DNA of 64,000 nucleotides from Lachnospiraceae bacterium Marseille-Q4251 (GTDB lineage Bacteria; Bacillota; Clostridia; Lachnospirales; Lachnospiraceae). The stretch is from the NCBI GenBank assembly GCA_018223435.1, contig JAGTTO010000001.1:3844001-3908000 (forward strand). Reading direction: 5' to 3'. The position numbers and the translations under genes are program-made. Numbering within the stretch: position 1 is the first letter of the stretch; the number at the start of each line of letters is the position of its first letter. Positions 33,740 through 43,416 of the stretch are shown piece after piece. Under the pieces are notes generated by a model that saw only the letters and a list, made by a program, of their open reading frames with translations, did no database searches and was not told where the DNA came from.

Positions 33740-36670
33740 ATGATCAATTATCCAGACACTTATGAGCTGGTGTTACAGGAGGAGCTGCCGGATATTCATT
33801 CCGCCGGTTATCTTTTCCGTCATAAAAAATCCGGCGCCCGGGTGGCTGTGGTGCTGAACGACGATGAAAATAAAGTATTCCATATCGCTTTTCGCACCAC
33901 TCCCGTGAACAGCAAGGGAACGCCTCATATCATGGAGCACAGCGTTCTCTGCGGCAGCCGGAAATATCCGTCCAAGGATCCCTTTGTGGAACTGGTCAAA
34001 GGGTCCCTGAACACGTTTCTGAACGCCATGACCTATTCTGACAAGACCATGTATCCCGTTGCCAGTTGCAATGAACAGGATTTCAAAAACCTGATGGACG
34101 TTTATCTGGATGCGGTTTTTTACCCGAATATCTATAAGAGAGAAGAAATTTTCAGGCAGGAGGGCTGGCACTATGAGCTGAAAAGCCCGGAAGACCAGCT
34201 GATCTACAATGGCGTGGTCTATAATGAGATGAAGGGAGCCTTCTCCTCACCGGAGGACATTCTGGACCGGAAGATTCTCAATTCCCTGTTCCCGGATTCC
34301 ACCTACGGCGTGGAGTCCGGCGGAGATCCGGCCTGTATCCCGGACCTTAGCTACGAGGAGTTTCTGGATTTCCATCGGACTTATTATCATCCGGCTAACA
34401 GCTATATCTACATTTACGGAAATGTGGATATGCAGGAACGACTGGAATATCTGGACCGGGAGTATCTTTCTGCCTTTGATGCCATCGAGGTGCCTTCAAA
34501 GATTGTTCTTCCGGAAAAATTCGAGGAGATGCATACGGAGATCGGAAAATATTCCATTTCCACAGCGGATTCCGAAGAGGATAACACTTACCTTTCCTTC
34601 AACGCAGCCATCGGCAGCAGTCTGGATGTGGAGAAGGCCAACGCCTATGCGGTCATTGAGTACGTTCTCCTTTCTGCCCCGGGGGCTCCCCTGAAACAGG
34701 CGCTTCTCGACGCAGGCCTCGGAAAGGATATCAGCGGTTCCTATGACAGCGGCACGATGCAGCCGGTATTCAGCATCACGGCAAAATATGCCAATGCGGA
34801 GGATAAAGACCGTTTCGTCCGGGTGATCCGAGAAGAGCTGGAGCGCATCGTGGCAGAGGGCCTGGATCAGAAATCTCTGATGGCTGGTATCAATTCCTCC
34901 GAGTTCCGTTTCCGTGAGGCCGATTTCGGTTCTTTCCCGAAAGGACTGATGTACGGCATCGATATGATGGATACCTGGCTTTATGATGACAACTGCCCCT
35001 TCGGCTATCTCAAACAGCTGGCAGTTTTCGATTTCCTGAAAAAACAGGTGGGCACCGGTTACTATGAGGATCTGATCCGTGATGGCCTCCTGAACAATCC
35101 GCATACCTCCCTGGTAGTCATCGAGCCGGAGAAAGGACTCAACGACCGGATGGAGGAGGAGCTGGCGAAGAAGCTTGCCGCCTACAAGGAGAGCCTTACC
35201 GAGGAGGAAAGACAGGCCCTGGTGGAGAAGACCGAGAGCCTTCACCGTTTCCAGGAGACCCCGTCCACGAAAGAGGAGCTGGAGGCTATCCCGATGCTGA
35301 AACGGGAGGATATCGGAAAAGAAGCCTACACCTTCAGTAACCTCGAGGAGCAGGCGGAGGGAACGACCTTCGTCCGCCACAATTATGTGACCAACGGTGT
35401 CTGCTATCTGGACCTTCTCTTTGATATGAAATATGTTCCCGCCGAGTATATTCCCTATGCAGGCCTTTTGAAGTCGGTGCTGGGCTTTATCGATACGGAA
35501 AACTATAAATATGGAGAGCTTTTCAGTGAGATCAACATCGAGACCGGCGGTATCTATGCCAACGCCCAGGTGATCCAGGATCACAGGGAGGCCGGCTCCT
35601 ACCGGACCATGTTCGGCATCCGGGCCAAAGCCCTTGCTGAAAAAATGCCCTTCGCCTTCTCCATGATCGAGGAAATCCTGCTCCGGAGCCGTCTCGACGA
35701 CACCCGCCGTCTCTATGAGATCATCAGCGAGCAGAAATCTACTCTGCAGGAGCGCTTGAGCGCAGCAGGCCATCAGACCGCTGTGGGCCGGGCCCTTGCT
35801 TATACTTCCGAGCCTTACGGCTACAGTGATGCGTTAAGCGGTATCGGTTATTATAAGCTCATTGAGGATCTGGAGGCACATTTTGAGGAGCGTAAAGGTG
35901 AGCTTGTGGAGAAACTGAAACACCTCATGGGTCTTCTGTTCCGTCAGGATACCCTTCTTGTGAGCGTGACCTGCGAGGAAGAAAATTATATTTCCGTGAA
36001 AAAGCTTTCCCTGAATCTGAAGGAGAAGCTGGAAACCAGAGCGACAGAGCTTCCGCCCCTTCATATGGCACTGGGCCAGAAAAATGAGGGCTTCCTCACT
36101 GCAGGCCAGGTGCAGTTTGTGGCGCGGACCGGAAACTACCGGAAAGCGGGCCTTCCCTACACAGGAGCTCTGCGTATCCTGAAAGTGGCTTTAAGCTATG
36201 ATTATCTCTGGATCAACATTCGTGTCAAAGGCGGCGCCTACGGCTGCATGAGCGGTTTCGGCGTCATGGGAGATTCCTATTTTGCCTCCTACCGCGACCC
36301 GAATCTTGGAGCCACCAACGAGATCTACGAAGGTGTCACCGATTATGTGAAGAACTTCCATGTGGACGAGCGGGACATGACAAAATATGTCATCGGAACC
36401 ATCAGCGAGCTGGATACGCCGCTGACACCGAGAAGCAAAGGCCTCCGTTCCATGACGGCCTGGCTGGCCCACATCACCCGGGAAGAGGTACAGAGAGAAA
36501 GAGACGAGATCCTTTCCGCTACAGAAGAGGATATTCAGAAGCTGGCTCCCTATATGGAAGCGATCCTGAAGACAGGAAGCATCTGCGCCCTGGGCGGAGA
36601 AGAGCGGATGAAGAAAGAAAAAGAGCTGTTCGGGGAGCTCAAGCCCCTGATCGGCGGTGAGGAATGCTGA
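33740..36670 (+). CDS. Insulinase family (M16C) metalloprotease
   Basis: 976-residue zinc peptidase of the presequence-protease type (four M16 domains in one chain). The inverted zinc motif HIMEH is at residues 63-67, with the distal Glu expected in the NEMKGAF region (VVYNEMKGAF). Peptidase M16C-associated helices occupy the centre, and the inactive C-terminal half contains RVKGGAYGCMSGF. No signal peptide, so probably cytosolic degradation of short unfolded peptides. ATG 33740 follows GGAGG; the frame is open 96 bases upstream without a better site. The stop overlaps the era start as TGATG. Confidence 0.92.
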   Translation: MINYPDTYELVLQEELPDIHSAGYLFRHKKSGARVAVVLNDDENKVFHIAFRTTPVNSKGTPHIMEHSVLCGSRKYPSKDPFVELVKGSLNTFLNAMTYSDKTMYPVASCNEQDFKNLMDVYLDAVFYPNIYKREEIFRQEGWHYELKSPEDQLIYNGVVYNEMKGAFSSPEDILDRKILNSLFPDSTYGVESGGDPACIPDLSYEEFLDFHRTYYHPANSYIYIYGNVDMQERLEYLDREYLSAFDAIEVPSKIVLPEKFEEMHTEIGKYSISTADSEEDNTYLSFNAAIGSSLDVEKANAYAVIEYVLLSAPGAPLKQALLDAGLGKDISGSYDSGTMQPVFSITAKYANAEDKDRFVRVIREELERIVAEGLDQKSLMAGINSSEFRFREADFGSFPKGLMYGIDMMDTWLYDDNCPFGYLKQLAVFDFLKKQVGTGYYEDLIRDGLLNNPHTSLVVIEPEKGLNDRMEEELAKKLAAYKESLTEEERQALVEKTESLHRFQETPSTKEELEAIPMLKREDIGKEAYTFSNLEEQAEGTTFVRHNYVTNGVCYLDLLFDMKYVPAEYIPYAGLLKSVLGFIDTENYKYGELFSEINIETGGIYANAQVIQDHREAGSYRTMFGIRAKALAEKMPFAFSMIEEILLRSRLDDTRRLYEIISEQKSTLQERLSAAGHQTAVGRALAYTSEPYGYSDALSGIGYYKLIEDLEAHFEERKGELVEKLKHLMGLLFRQDTLLVSVTCEEENYISVKKLSLNLKEKLETRATELPPLHMALGQKNEGFLTAGQVQFVARTGNYRKAGLPYTGALRILKVALSYDYLWINIRVKGGAYGCMSGFGVMGDSYFASYRDPNLGATNEIYEGVTDYVKNFHVDERDMTKYVIGTISELDTPLTPRSKGLRSMTAWLAHITREEVQRERDEILSATEEDIQKLAPYMEAILKTGSICALGGEERMKKEKELFGELKPLIGGEEC

Positions 36671-37584
36671 TGGAAAAACAAGTAAAATCCGGTTTTGTGA
36701 CTCTGATCGGACGGCCGAACGTGGGAAAATCCACGCTGATGAACCATCTCATCGGCCAGAAGATCGCCATAACTTCCAATAAACCCCAGACCACCAGAAA
36801 CAGGATCCAGACCGTTTACACCGGAGAAAAGGGCCAGATCGTGTTCCTGGACACGCCGGGCATTCACAAGGCGAAAAACAAGCTGGGCGAATACATGGTT
36901 CAGGTGGCAGAACGTACCTTAAACGAGGTGGACGTGGTACTCTGGCTTGTGGAGCCGACCCATTTCATCGGGGCCGGTGAAAAGCATATCGCCGAGCGCA
37001 TGAGAAAAAGCAAAACGCCGGTGATTCTGGTTATTAACAAGATTGACACCGTGAAAAAAGAGGACGTTCCGGGCTTCATCGACGAGTACCGGAAGATCTG
37101 CGATTTCGCTGATATCGTGCCGGTTTCCGCTCTTCGTTCCCGGAATCTTGACACGCTTCTGGACTGCATTTTCAAATATCTGCCCTATGGTCCCTGCTTC
37201 TACGACGAGGACACGATCACGGACCAGCCCCAGCGCCAGATCGTCGCTGAGATGATCCGGGAAAAGGCTCTCCGCTGCCTGGATGAGGAGATTCCTCACG
37301 GCATTGCGGTGGCCATCGACCAGATGAAAGAGCGGGAGGGAACCAACGGCTCTGTTATGGATATTGACGCCACGATTATCTGCGAGCGGGATTCCCACAA
37401 GGGCATCATCATCGGAAAAGGCGGCCAGATGCTGAAAAAGATCGGCAGCCAGGCCCGGTACGATATCGAGAACATGTTGGAGATGAAGGTCAACCTGAAG
37501 CTCTGGGTGAAGGTGAAAAAGGACTGGCGGGACAGCGATTTCCTCATGAAAAACTTTGGATATAACAAGAAGGATCTGCAATGA
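36670..37584 (+). CDS. era: GTPase Era
   Basis: Essential GTPase binding the 3' end of 16S rRNA in 30S maturation. 304 residues. G1 GRPNVGKS, G2 in SNKPQTTRNRIQ, G3 DTPG, G4 NKID, G5 VSALR, and a C-terminal KH domain (HKGIIIGKGGQMLKKIG). ATG 36664 is very close to the ribosome site, while ATG 36670 overlaps the preceding stop as TGATG and gives MEKQVKSGFVTLIG, the standard start. It overlaps recO by four bases (ATGA), the usual era-recO arrangement. Confidence 0.97.
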   Translation: MEKQVKSGFVTLIGRPNVGKSTLMNHLIGQKIAITSNKPQTTRNRIQTVYTGEKGQIVFLDTPGIHKAKNKLGEYMVQVAERTLNEVDVVLWLVEPTHFIGAGEKHIAERMRKSKTPVILVINKIDTVKKEDVPGFIDEYRKICDFADIVPVSALRSRNLDTLLDCIFKYLPYGPCFYDEDTITDQPQRQIVAEMIREKALRCLDEEIPHGIAVAIDQMKEREGTNGSVMDIDATIICERDSHKGIIIGKGGQMLKKIGSQARYDIENMLEMKVNLKLWVKVKKDWRDSDFLMKNFGYNKKDLQ

Positions 37585-38309
37585 GTGATCTTTTAAAGCT
37601 CACCGGCATCGTGCTTCTGGCAGCTCCGGCGGGCGAGTATGATAAACGGGTGGTGATCCTGACGAAGGAATGTGGAAAGATCACTGCCTTTGCCAAGGGT
37701 GTACGGAGGCAGAACAGCCCCCTTCTGGCGGCGGCCAGCCCTTTTGCCTTCGGAGAGTTTTCCTGCTACGAGGGCCGGGGAACCTACCGGCTGGTGCAGG
37801 CGGAGATTCAGCAGTATTTCCGGGAGATCACCGAGGATTACGAGTCCGCCATGTACGGTTTCTATTTTCTGGAGCTGGCGGATTATTACAGCCGGGAGGG
37901 CGAAGGGGAGCCGGAGCTTTTGAAGCTTCTCTATGCGGCGCTCCGGGCCATGATCCGGAAGCAGCAGCCGAAAAAACTGGTGCGTTACGTCTATGAGCTC
38001 CGGGTTCTGGTCTTAAACGGCGAGTATCCGGAGGCTTTTCACTGTGCCTGCTGCGGTACCACGGAGCATCTGAACCGCTTTTCTTTAGGGAGAAACGGCT
38101 TTCTCTGTGAGACCTGTGCGCCCGGGGAGGGCAGGAGAGTGGAGACTTCCACCGTCTACGCGATGCAGTACATCATCAGCGCCCCCTTGAACCGGCTTTT
38201 TGCCTTTACAGTGTCGGAGGAGGTGCTGGAGGAAATCCAGTGGATCATGGATCGGTTCCGGAAGAAGTGGGTGGACCACACCTTTCATTCCCTGGAGATG
38301 CTGATTTAG
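37581..38309 (+). CDS. recO: DNA repair protein RecO
   Basis: Recombination mediator in the RecFOR pathway, loading RecA on SSB-coated DNA. 242 residues. The N-terminal OB fold (about 1-80) has LTGIVLLAAPAGEYDKRVVILTKECG, and a helical C-terminal domain follows with a zinc finger CACCGTTE-CETC. It starts inside the era stop (4-base overlap), so translation is coupled. Confidence 0.95.
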   Translation: MSDLLKLTGIVLLAAPAGEYDKRVVILTKECGKITAFAKGVRRQNSPLLAAASPFAFGEFSCYEGRGTYRLVQAEIQQYFREITEDYESAMYGFYFLELADYYSREGEGEPELLKLLYAALRAMIRKQQPKKLVRYVYELRVLVLNGEYPEAFHCACCGTTEHLNRFSLGRNGFLCETCAPGEGRRVETSTVYAMQYIISAPLNRLFAFTVSEEVLEEIQWIMDRFRKKWVDHTFHSLEMLI

Positions 38310-38310
38310 C

Positions 38311-38345
38311 TCACGGACCCGCTTTACAAGCGGGAAATTCCGTGG
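38311..38345 (+). other. Hairpin after recO
   Basis: CACGGA with TCCGTG outside and CCCGCTT with AAGCGGG inside. No T-run follows, so it is not a clear terminator; it may be a processing or protection hairpin before the lipoprotein gene. Confidence 0.5.
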
Positions 38346-38418
38346 TAAAATAAAACGCTATATGAGTCCGAAGAGGTGAAAAAAGCATTTCCGGACAAAG
38401 CAGATGTAGGAGGTTCCC

Positions 38419-39117
38419 ATGAGAAAAGGAAAAGTTCTGGGACTGGCAGTTCTCATAATGGGGCTGCTCTCCGGCTGTGAAAAATTTGAACCGGAGGAGA
38501 CAGCCATTTCGGTGGATAATAAGGGTCAGGTGGTTTCCTATGTAAAAGAATCCTTTGACAAGGACTATTACAGCTCAGAGGAACTGGAAGCCAGCATCGA
38601 CCAGGCCATTCTGGATTACAATACGGCCGGCGGCACGGAAAACGTCAAGAAGAAGAAATTCGAGGTGAAGGATCAGAACGCAGAGCTTACGATGAGCTAT
38701 GCGACGGGGGACGATTATTCCAAATTCAACAACGTGACGCTCTTTACCGGCGACGTGCTGGAGGCTTATCAGGCCGGCTATGATTTTGCCGGGAAATTCC
38801 AGAGTGTGGAAAAAGGACAGGTGACGGCCACGGATGTGACCGGAAACGACATCCTGAACAGCTATAACTATGGCATCGTGATTCTGACGGAGCCCATCCT
38901 TGTGACGGTTCCCGGAAATATCGTTTATGCCAGCGATAATGTGGAGATCACAGGAAAGAAAACTGCAAGAGTTCTTTCAGAAACGGAGGCTGCCGGCGAG
39001 ACAGAAGAGCCGGAGACCACGGCCGACGGCGCGATCTCTCTTTCCCCAGTCAACAGCGGCCAGGAGAAAGAAACTGAAGGAAGTACAGCCGCACTGGCTT
39101 ACATTTTATATGAATAA
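38419..39117 (+). CDS. Putative lipoprotein of unknown function
   Basis: 232 residues with a lipoprotein signal: basic start, hydrophobic core and lipobox LLSGC (C20), so it is predicted to be anchored outside the membrane. The mature part is mixed alpha/beta (about 30-190) with no recognised domain, then an acidic Thr/Glu-rich tail (ETEEPETTADG). Strong AGGAGG site. It lies between recO and glyS, 16 bases before glyS, probably co-transcribed. No function is proposed. Confidence 0.8.
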   Translation: MRKGKVLGLAVLIMGLLSGCEKFEPEETAISVDNKGQVVSYVKESFDKDYYSSEELEASIDQAILDYNTAGGTENVKKKKFEVKDQNAELTMSYATGDDYSKFNNVTLFTGDVLEAYQAGYDFAGKFQSVEKGQVTATDVTGNDILNSYNYGIVILTEPILVTVPGNIVYASDNVEITGKKTARVLSETEAAGETEEPETTADGAISLSPVNSGQEKETEGSTAALAYILYE

Positions 39118-39133
39118 AGGAGACTGATAAAAC

Positions 39134-40522
39134 ATGGAAAAAACAATGGACAAAATCGTGGCACTTGCAAAATCCAGAGGTTTTGTTTATCCGGGTTCCG
39201 AGATCTACGGCGGACTTGCAAATACCTGGGATTATGGAAACCTGGGCGTGGAGTTGAAAAATAACGTAAAACGCGCATGGTGGAAAAAATTCATCATGGA
39301 AAATCCCTACAATGTAGGTGTGGACTGCGCGATTCTTATGAATCCCCAGACCTGGGTTGCTTCCGGTCATCTGGGCGGCTTCTCAGATCCTCTGATGGAC
39401 TGTAAGGAATGCCATGAGCGTTTCCGTGCAGACAAGCTTATCGAGGACTTCTGTGCAGACAACGATATCCAGCTGGAGAATTCCGTGGATGCCTGGAGCC
39501 AGGAAGAGATGAAGGGCTTCATCGACGAGCACAAGATTCCCTGCCCCTCCTGCGGCAAACACAATTTCACAGACATCCGTCAGTTCAACCTGATGTTCAA
39601 GACCTTCCAGGGTGTCACCGAGGATGCGAAGAACACAGTATATCTCCGTCCGGAAACTGCACAGGGTATCTTCGTAAACTTCAAGAACGTACAGAGAACT
39701 TCCAGAAAGAAAGTTCCCTTCGGAATCGGCCAGATCGGTAAATCCTTCCGTAACGAGATCACTCCGGGTAACTTCACTTTCCGTACCAGAGAGTTCGAGC
39801 AGATGGAGCTGGAGTTCTTCTGCAAACCGGGAACAGACCTTGACTGGTTCCAGTACTGGCGTCAGTTCTGCATTGACTGGCTGAAGAATCTGGGTATCAA
39901 AGACGATGAGATGCGTGCCCGCGACCATTCTCCCGAGGAGCTCTGCTTCTACAGCAAAGGTACCACCGATATCGAGTTCCTGTTCCCGTTTGGTTGGGGA
40001 GAACTCTGGGGCATCGCTGACCGTACCGATTACGACCTGACCCAGCATCAGAACGTATCCGGCCAGGATATGAGCTACTTCGACGATGAGTCCAAGGAAA
40101 AATACATTCCTTATGTTATTGAGCCCTCTCTGGGAGCTGACCGCGTGGTTCTGGCTTTCCTCTGCAGCGCTTACGACGAGGAAGAGCTGGAGGGCGGCGA
40201 TGTGAGAACCGTGCTTCATTTCCATCCGGCTCTGGCTCCTGTGAAGATCGGTGTGCTTCCCCTTTCCAAGAAGCTCAACGAGGGCGCAGGAAAAGTATTT
40301 GAGACCCTGAGCAAAAAATGGAACTGCGAATATGACGACCGCGGAAACATCGGAAAACGTTACCGTCGTCAGGATGAGATCGGAACTCCGTTCTGCGTGA
40401 CCTACGATTTCGATTCCGAGACTGACGGAGCAGTCACCGTCCGTGACCGTGATACCATGGAGCAGGAGAGAGTGAAGATCGAGGATCTCGTTTCCTATTT
40501 CGAGAAGAAAATGGAATTTTAA
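39134..40522 (+). CDS. glyS: Glycyl-tRNA synthetase (homodimeric type)
   Basis: Class II aminoacyl-tRNA synthetase charging tRNA-Gly. 462 residues, the single-chain alpha2 form. Class II motif 2 ([25 protein letters not shown], as two parts) and motif 3 ([10 protein letters not shown]) are visible, plus the anticodon-binding domain at the C-terminus ([11 protein letters not shown] to DLVSYFEKK). The N-terminal [13 protein letters not shown] is typical. No T-box leader can fit in the 16-base gap upstream, so regulation must come from a promoter further up. Confidence 0.97.
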   Translation: MEKTMDKIVALAKSRGFVYPGSEIYGGLANTWDYGNLGVELKNNVKRAWWKKFIMENPYNVGVDCAILMNPQTWVASGHLGGFSDPLMDCKECHERFRADKLIEDFCADNDIQLENSVDAWSQEEMKGFIDEHKIPCPSCGKHNFTDIRQFNLMFKTFQGVTEDAKNTVYLRPETAQGIFVNFKNVQRTSRKKVPFGIGQIGKSFRNEITPGNFTFRTREFEQMELEFFCKPGTDLDWFQYWRQFCIDWLKNLGIKDDEMRARDHSPEELCFYSKGTTDIEFLFPFGWGELWGIADRTDYDLTQHQNVSGQDMSYFDDESKEKYIPYVIEPSLGADRVVLAFLCSAYDEEELEGGDVRTVLHFHPALAPVKIGVLPLSKKLNEGAGKVFETLSKKWNCEYDDRGNIGKRYRRQDEIGTPFCVTYDFDSETDGAVTVRDRDTMEQERVKIEDLVSYFEKKMEF

Positions 40523-40523
40523 C

Positions 40524-40552
40524 TTGACTCTTCTCTGATTTATGTATAAAAT
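40524..40552 (+). promoter_or_regulatory. ppdK promoter
   Basis: TTGACT (40524-40529), 17-base spacer, TAAAAT (40547-40552). It predicts a leader of about 80 bases. Confidence 0.75.
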
Positions 40553-40562
40553 AATAGTGTGC

Positions 40563-40607
40563 GGTCGGCTGCAATCTGGGCAGCGACCTTGAACGGGGTT
40601 AGCCCGT
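40563..40607 (+). promoter_or_regulatory. Two-hairpin ppdK leader
   Basis: Hairpin 1: GGTCG-g-CTGC (40563-40572) with GCAG-CGACC (40580-40588). Hairpin 2: ACGGG (40593-40597) with CCCGT (40603-40607). Both lie between the promoter and the ribosome site. They may affect mRNA stability; no known riboswitch is recognised. Confidence 0.5.
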
Positions 40608-40639
40608 GCGACAAATACAGTTTAGGAGGAAATGGTAAA

Positions 40640-43285
40640 ATGGCAAACAAATGGGTGTATATGTTTAGCGAAGGCGACATGACCATGCGTAACCTGCTTG
40701 GCGGTAAAGGTGCCAACCTTGCAGAAATGACAAGCATCGGACTTCCGGTACCGCAGGGATTTACAATTACAACAGAAGCTTGTACTCAGTACTATGAGGA
40801 TGGACGTAAAATTAACGACGAGATCATGGCTCAGGCTATGGAAGGCGTTAAGAAAATGGAAGAGATCAACGGAAAGAAATTCGGCGATCTTAAGAACCCG
40901 CTGCTGGTTTCCGTTCGTTCCGGTGCAAGAGCTTCCATACCGGGTATGATGGACACCATCTTAAACCTTGGTTTAAATGATGAAGTAGTTGACGCAATGA
41001 TCAAAGGAAATCCGGATCCGGCCTTCGAGCGTTTCGTATACGACTCCTACAGACGTTTCATTCAGATGTTCTCCGATGTAGTTATGGAAGTTGGTAAAAA
41101 ATACTTCGAGCAGCTCATCGACAAGATGAAAGAAGAAAGAGGCGTTAAATTCGATATCGACCTGACTGCTGCAGACCTGAAAGAGTTAGCAGAGCAGTTC
41201 AAGGCTGAGTACAAGAATCAGCTGGGCAAAGACTTCCCGTCTGATCCTGTTGAGCAGTTAAAACTGGCTATCGAAGCAGTATTCCGTTCCTGGGACAACC
41301 CGCGTGCAAACGTATACCGTCGTGACAACGATATCCCGTATTCCTGGGGTACCGCAGTTAACGTAATGCCGATGGTATTCGGTAACTTAAACAACGAGTC
41401 CGGTACCGGTGTTGCATTTACCCGTGACCCGGCTACAGGTGAGAACAAACTGATGGGTGAGTTCCTGATCAATGCACAGGGCGAGGACGTAGTTGCTGGT
41501 GTTCGTACTCCGATGCCCATCGCTCAGATGGAGAAAGAGTTCCCGGAAGCTTATGCAGAGTTCCTGAAAGTTTGCGAGACTCTGGAGAACCATTATCATG
41601 ATATGCAGGATATGGAGTTCACCGTTGAGAACAAGAAGTTATACATGCTTCAGTGCCGTAACGGTAAGAGAACAGCTCCGGCTGCTCTGAAGATCGCTTG
41701 CGATCTGGTAGACGAGGGACATAAGACTCCGGAAGAGGCAGTTGCTATGATCGATCCTCGTAACCTGGATACTCTGCTTCATCCGCAGTTCGATGCTGCT
41801 GCATTAAAAGCTGCTACCCCGATCGGAAAAGGACTTGGTGCTTCTCCGGGTGCTGCTTGCGGTAAGATCGTATTTACAGCAGAGGATGCTGAAGAGTGGA
41901 ATGCAAGAGGAGAGAAAGTCGTATTAGTACGTCTTGAGACTTCTCCGGAAGATATCACTGGTATGAAAGCTTCCCAGGGTATCTTAACTGTTCGTGGTGG
42001 TATGACCTCTCACGCAGCCGTAGTTGCTCGTGGTATGGGTACCTGCTGTGTATCCGGATGCGGCGACATCGCTATGGACGAAGAGAATAAGAAATTTACC
42101 TTAGCTGGCAAAGAGTTCCATGAGGGAGACTACATCTCCATCGATGGTACAACCGGTAACATCTACGACGGAGCAATCAAGACTGTAGATGCTACAATCG
42201 CTGGTGAGTTCGGCCGTGTTATGGCTTGGGCTGACGAGTTCAGAACTCTGAAAGTTCGTACAAATGCAGATACTCCTGCAGATGCTAAGAAAGCTCGTGA
42301 GCTGGGTGCAGAAGGTATCGGTCTTTGCCGTACCGAGCATATGTTCTTCGAGGAAGACAGAATCGCTGCTTTCCGTGAGATGATCTGCTCTGACACTGTT
42401 GAAGAGAGAGAAGCAGCTCTGGAGAAGATCCTGCCGTATCAGCAGGGCGACTTCGAAGCTCTGTATGAAGCTCTTGAGGGTAACCCTGTTACCATCCGTT
42501 TCCTGGATCCGCCTCTTCATGAGTTCGTTCCGACTGAGGAAGCTGACATCGAGAAACTGGCAAAAGCTCAGGGTAAATCTGTTGAGACCATCAAGAACAT
42601 CATCGCTTCCTTACATGAGTTCAACCCGATGATGGGTCATCGTGGATGCCGTCTTGCAGTTACCTATCCGGAAATTGCTAAGATGCAGACCAAGGCTGTT
42701 ATCCGTGCAGCTATCAATGTTCAGAAGAAACACTCTGACTGGACTGTAAAACCGGAGATCATGATCCCGCTGGTTTGCGAAGTAAAAGAGCTGAAATATG
42801 TTAAGAAAGTTGTTGTTGAGACAGCAGACGCTGAGATCGCAGCAGCAGGCATCAACCTTGAGTACGAGGTAGGTACCATGATCGAGATCCCGCGTGCAGC
42901 TCTGACCGCTGACGAGATTGCTAAAGAGGCTGACTTCTTCTGCTTCGGTACCAACGACCTGACTCAGATGACCTTCGGCTTCTCCCGTGATGATGCTGGT
43001 AAGTTCTTAAATGCTTACTATGACACCAAGATCTTCGAGAACGATCCGTTCGCAAAACTGGATCAGACTGGTGTTGGCAAACTGATGGAGATGGCTATCA
43101 AACTTGGAAAACCGGTTAATCCGAAGCTCCATGTTGGTATCTGTGGTGAGCACGGTGGAGATCCCTCCTCTGTTGAGTTTTGCCACAAGATTGGCCTGGA
43201 TTATGTATCCTGCTCTCCGTTCCGTGTACCGATCGCTCGTCTGGCAGCAGCTCAGGCAGCTATCGCTGAGAAGAAGGCTAAATAA
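40640..43285 (+). CDS. ppdK: Pyruvate, phosphate dikinase
   Basis: Interconverts pyruvate + ATP + Pi and PEP + AMP + PPi; in anaerobes it can work glycolytically with PPi. 881 residues. N-terminal nucleotide-binding domain (LLGGKGANLAEMTSIGLPVPQGF), central phosphohistidine domain with His458 in GGMTSHAAVVARGMG, and C-terminal PEP/pyruvate barrel (EGIGLCRTEHMFF, FGTNDLTQMTFGFSRDD, CGEHGGDP). ATG 40640 follows TTTAGGAGG; the open frame further upstream is leader. Codon choice is biased as in PFOR, indicating high expression. Confidence 0.98.
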   Translation: MANKWVYMFSEGDMTMRNLLGGKGANLAEMTSIGLPVPQGFTITTEACTQYYEDGRKINDEIMAQAMEGVKKMEEINGKKFGDLKNPLLVSVRSGARASIPGMMDTILNLGLNDEVVDAMIKGNPDPAFERFVYDSYRRFIQMFSDVVMEVGKKYFEQLIDKMKEERGVKFDIDLTAADLKELAEQFKAEYKNQLGKDFPSDPVEQLKLAIEAVFRSWDNPRANVYRRDNDIPYSWGTAVNVMPMVFGNLNNESGTGVAFTRDPATGENKLMGEFLINAQGEDVVAGVRTPMPIAQMEKEFPEAYAEFLKVCETLENHYHDMQDMEFTVENKKLYMLQCRNGKRTAPAALKIACDLVDEGHKTPEEAVAMIDPRNLDTLLHPQFDAAALKAATPIGKGLGASPGAACGKIVFTAEDAEEWNARGEKVVLVRLETSPEDITGMKASQGILTVRGGMTSHAAVVARGMGTCCVSGCGDIAMDEENKKFTLAGKEFHEGDYISIDGTTGNIYDGAIKTVDATIAGEFGRVMAWADEFRTLKVRTNADTPADAKKARELGAEGIGLCRTEHMFFEEDRIAAFREMICSDTVEEREAALEKILPYQQGDFEALYEALEGNPVTIRFLDPPLHEFVPTEEADIEKLAKAQGKSVETIKNIIASLHEFNPMMGHRGCRLAVTYPEIAKMQTKAVIRAAINVQKKHSDWTVKPEIMIPLVCEVKELKYVKKVVVETADAEIAAAGINLEYEVGTMIEIPRAALTADEIAKEADFFCFGTNDLTQMTFGFSRDDAGKFLNAYYDTKIFENDPFAKLDQTGVGKLMEMAIKLGKPVNPKLHVGICGEHGGDPSSVEFCHKIGLDYVSCSPFRVPIARLAAAQAAIAEKKAK

Positions 43286-43302
43286 TTAAAGATTTAAACA
43301 CG

Positions 43303-43336
43303 ACAGCCCCCGGTAGAAATATCGGGGGCTGTTTTT
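43303..43336 (+). terminator. Terminator after ppdK
   Basis: A 10-bp perfect stem ACAGCCCCCG with CGGGGGCTGT and a T-run. Confidence 0.94.
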
Positions 43337-43343
43337 GTATCAG

Positions 43344-43372
43344 TTGCTTCTTTCATAAAAATATGTTAAAAT
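43344..43372 (+). promoter_or_regulatory. Probable promoter of the secreted 534-residue protein
   Basis: TTGCTT (43344-43349), 17-base spacer, TAAAAT (43367-43372). Confidence 0.55.
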
Positions 43373-43416
43373 CTAATAAAAAGAATATAAACTGAAAAGG
43401 AAGGAGGATTCATTCT

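Noticed and set aside
39118..39133. T-box leader for glyS
   Set aside because: Only 16 bases separate the lipoprotein gene and glyS, so there is no room.
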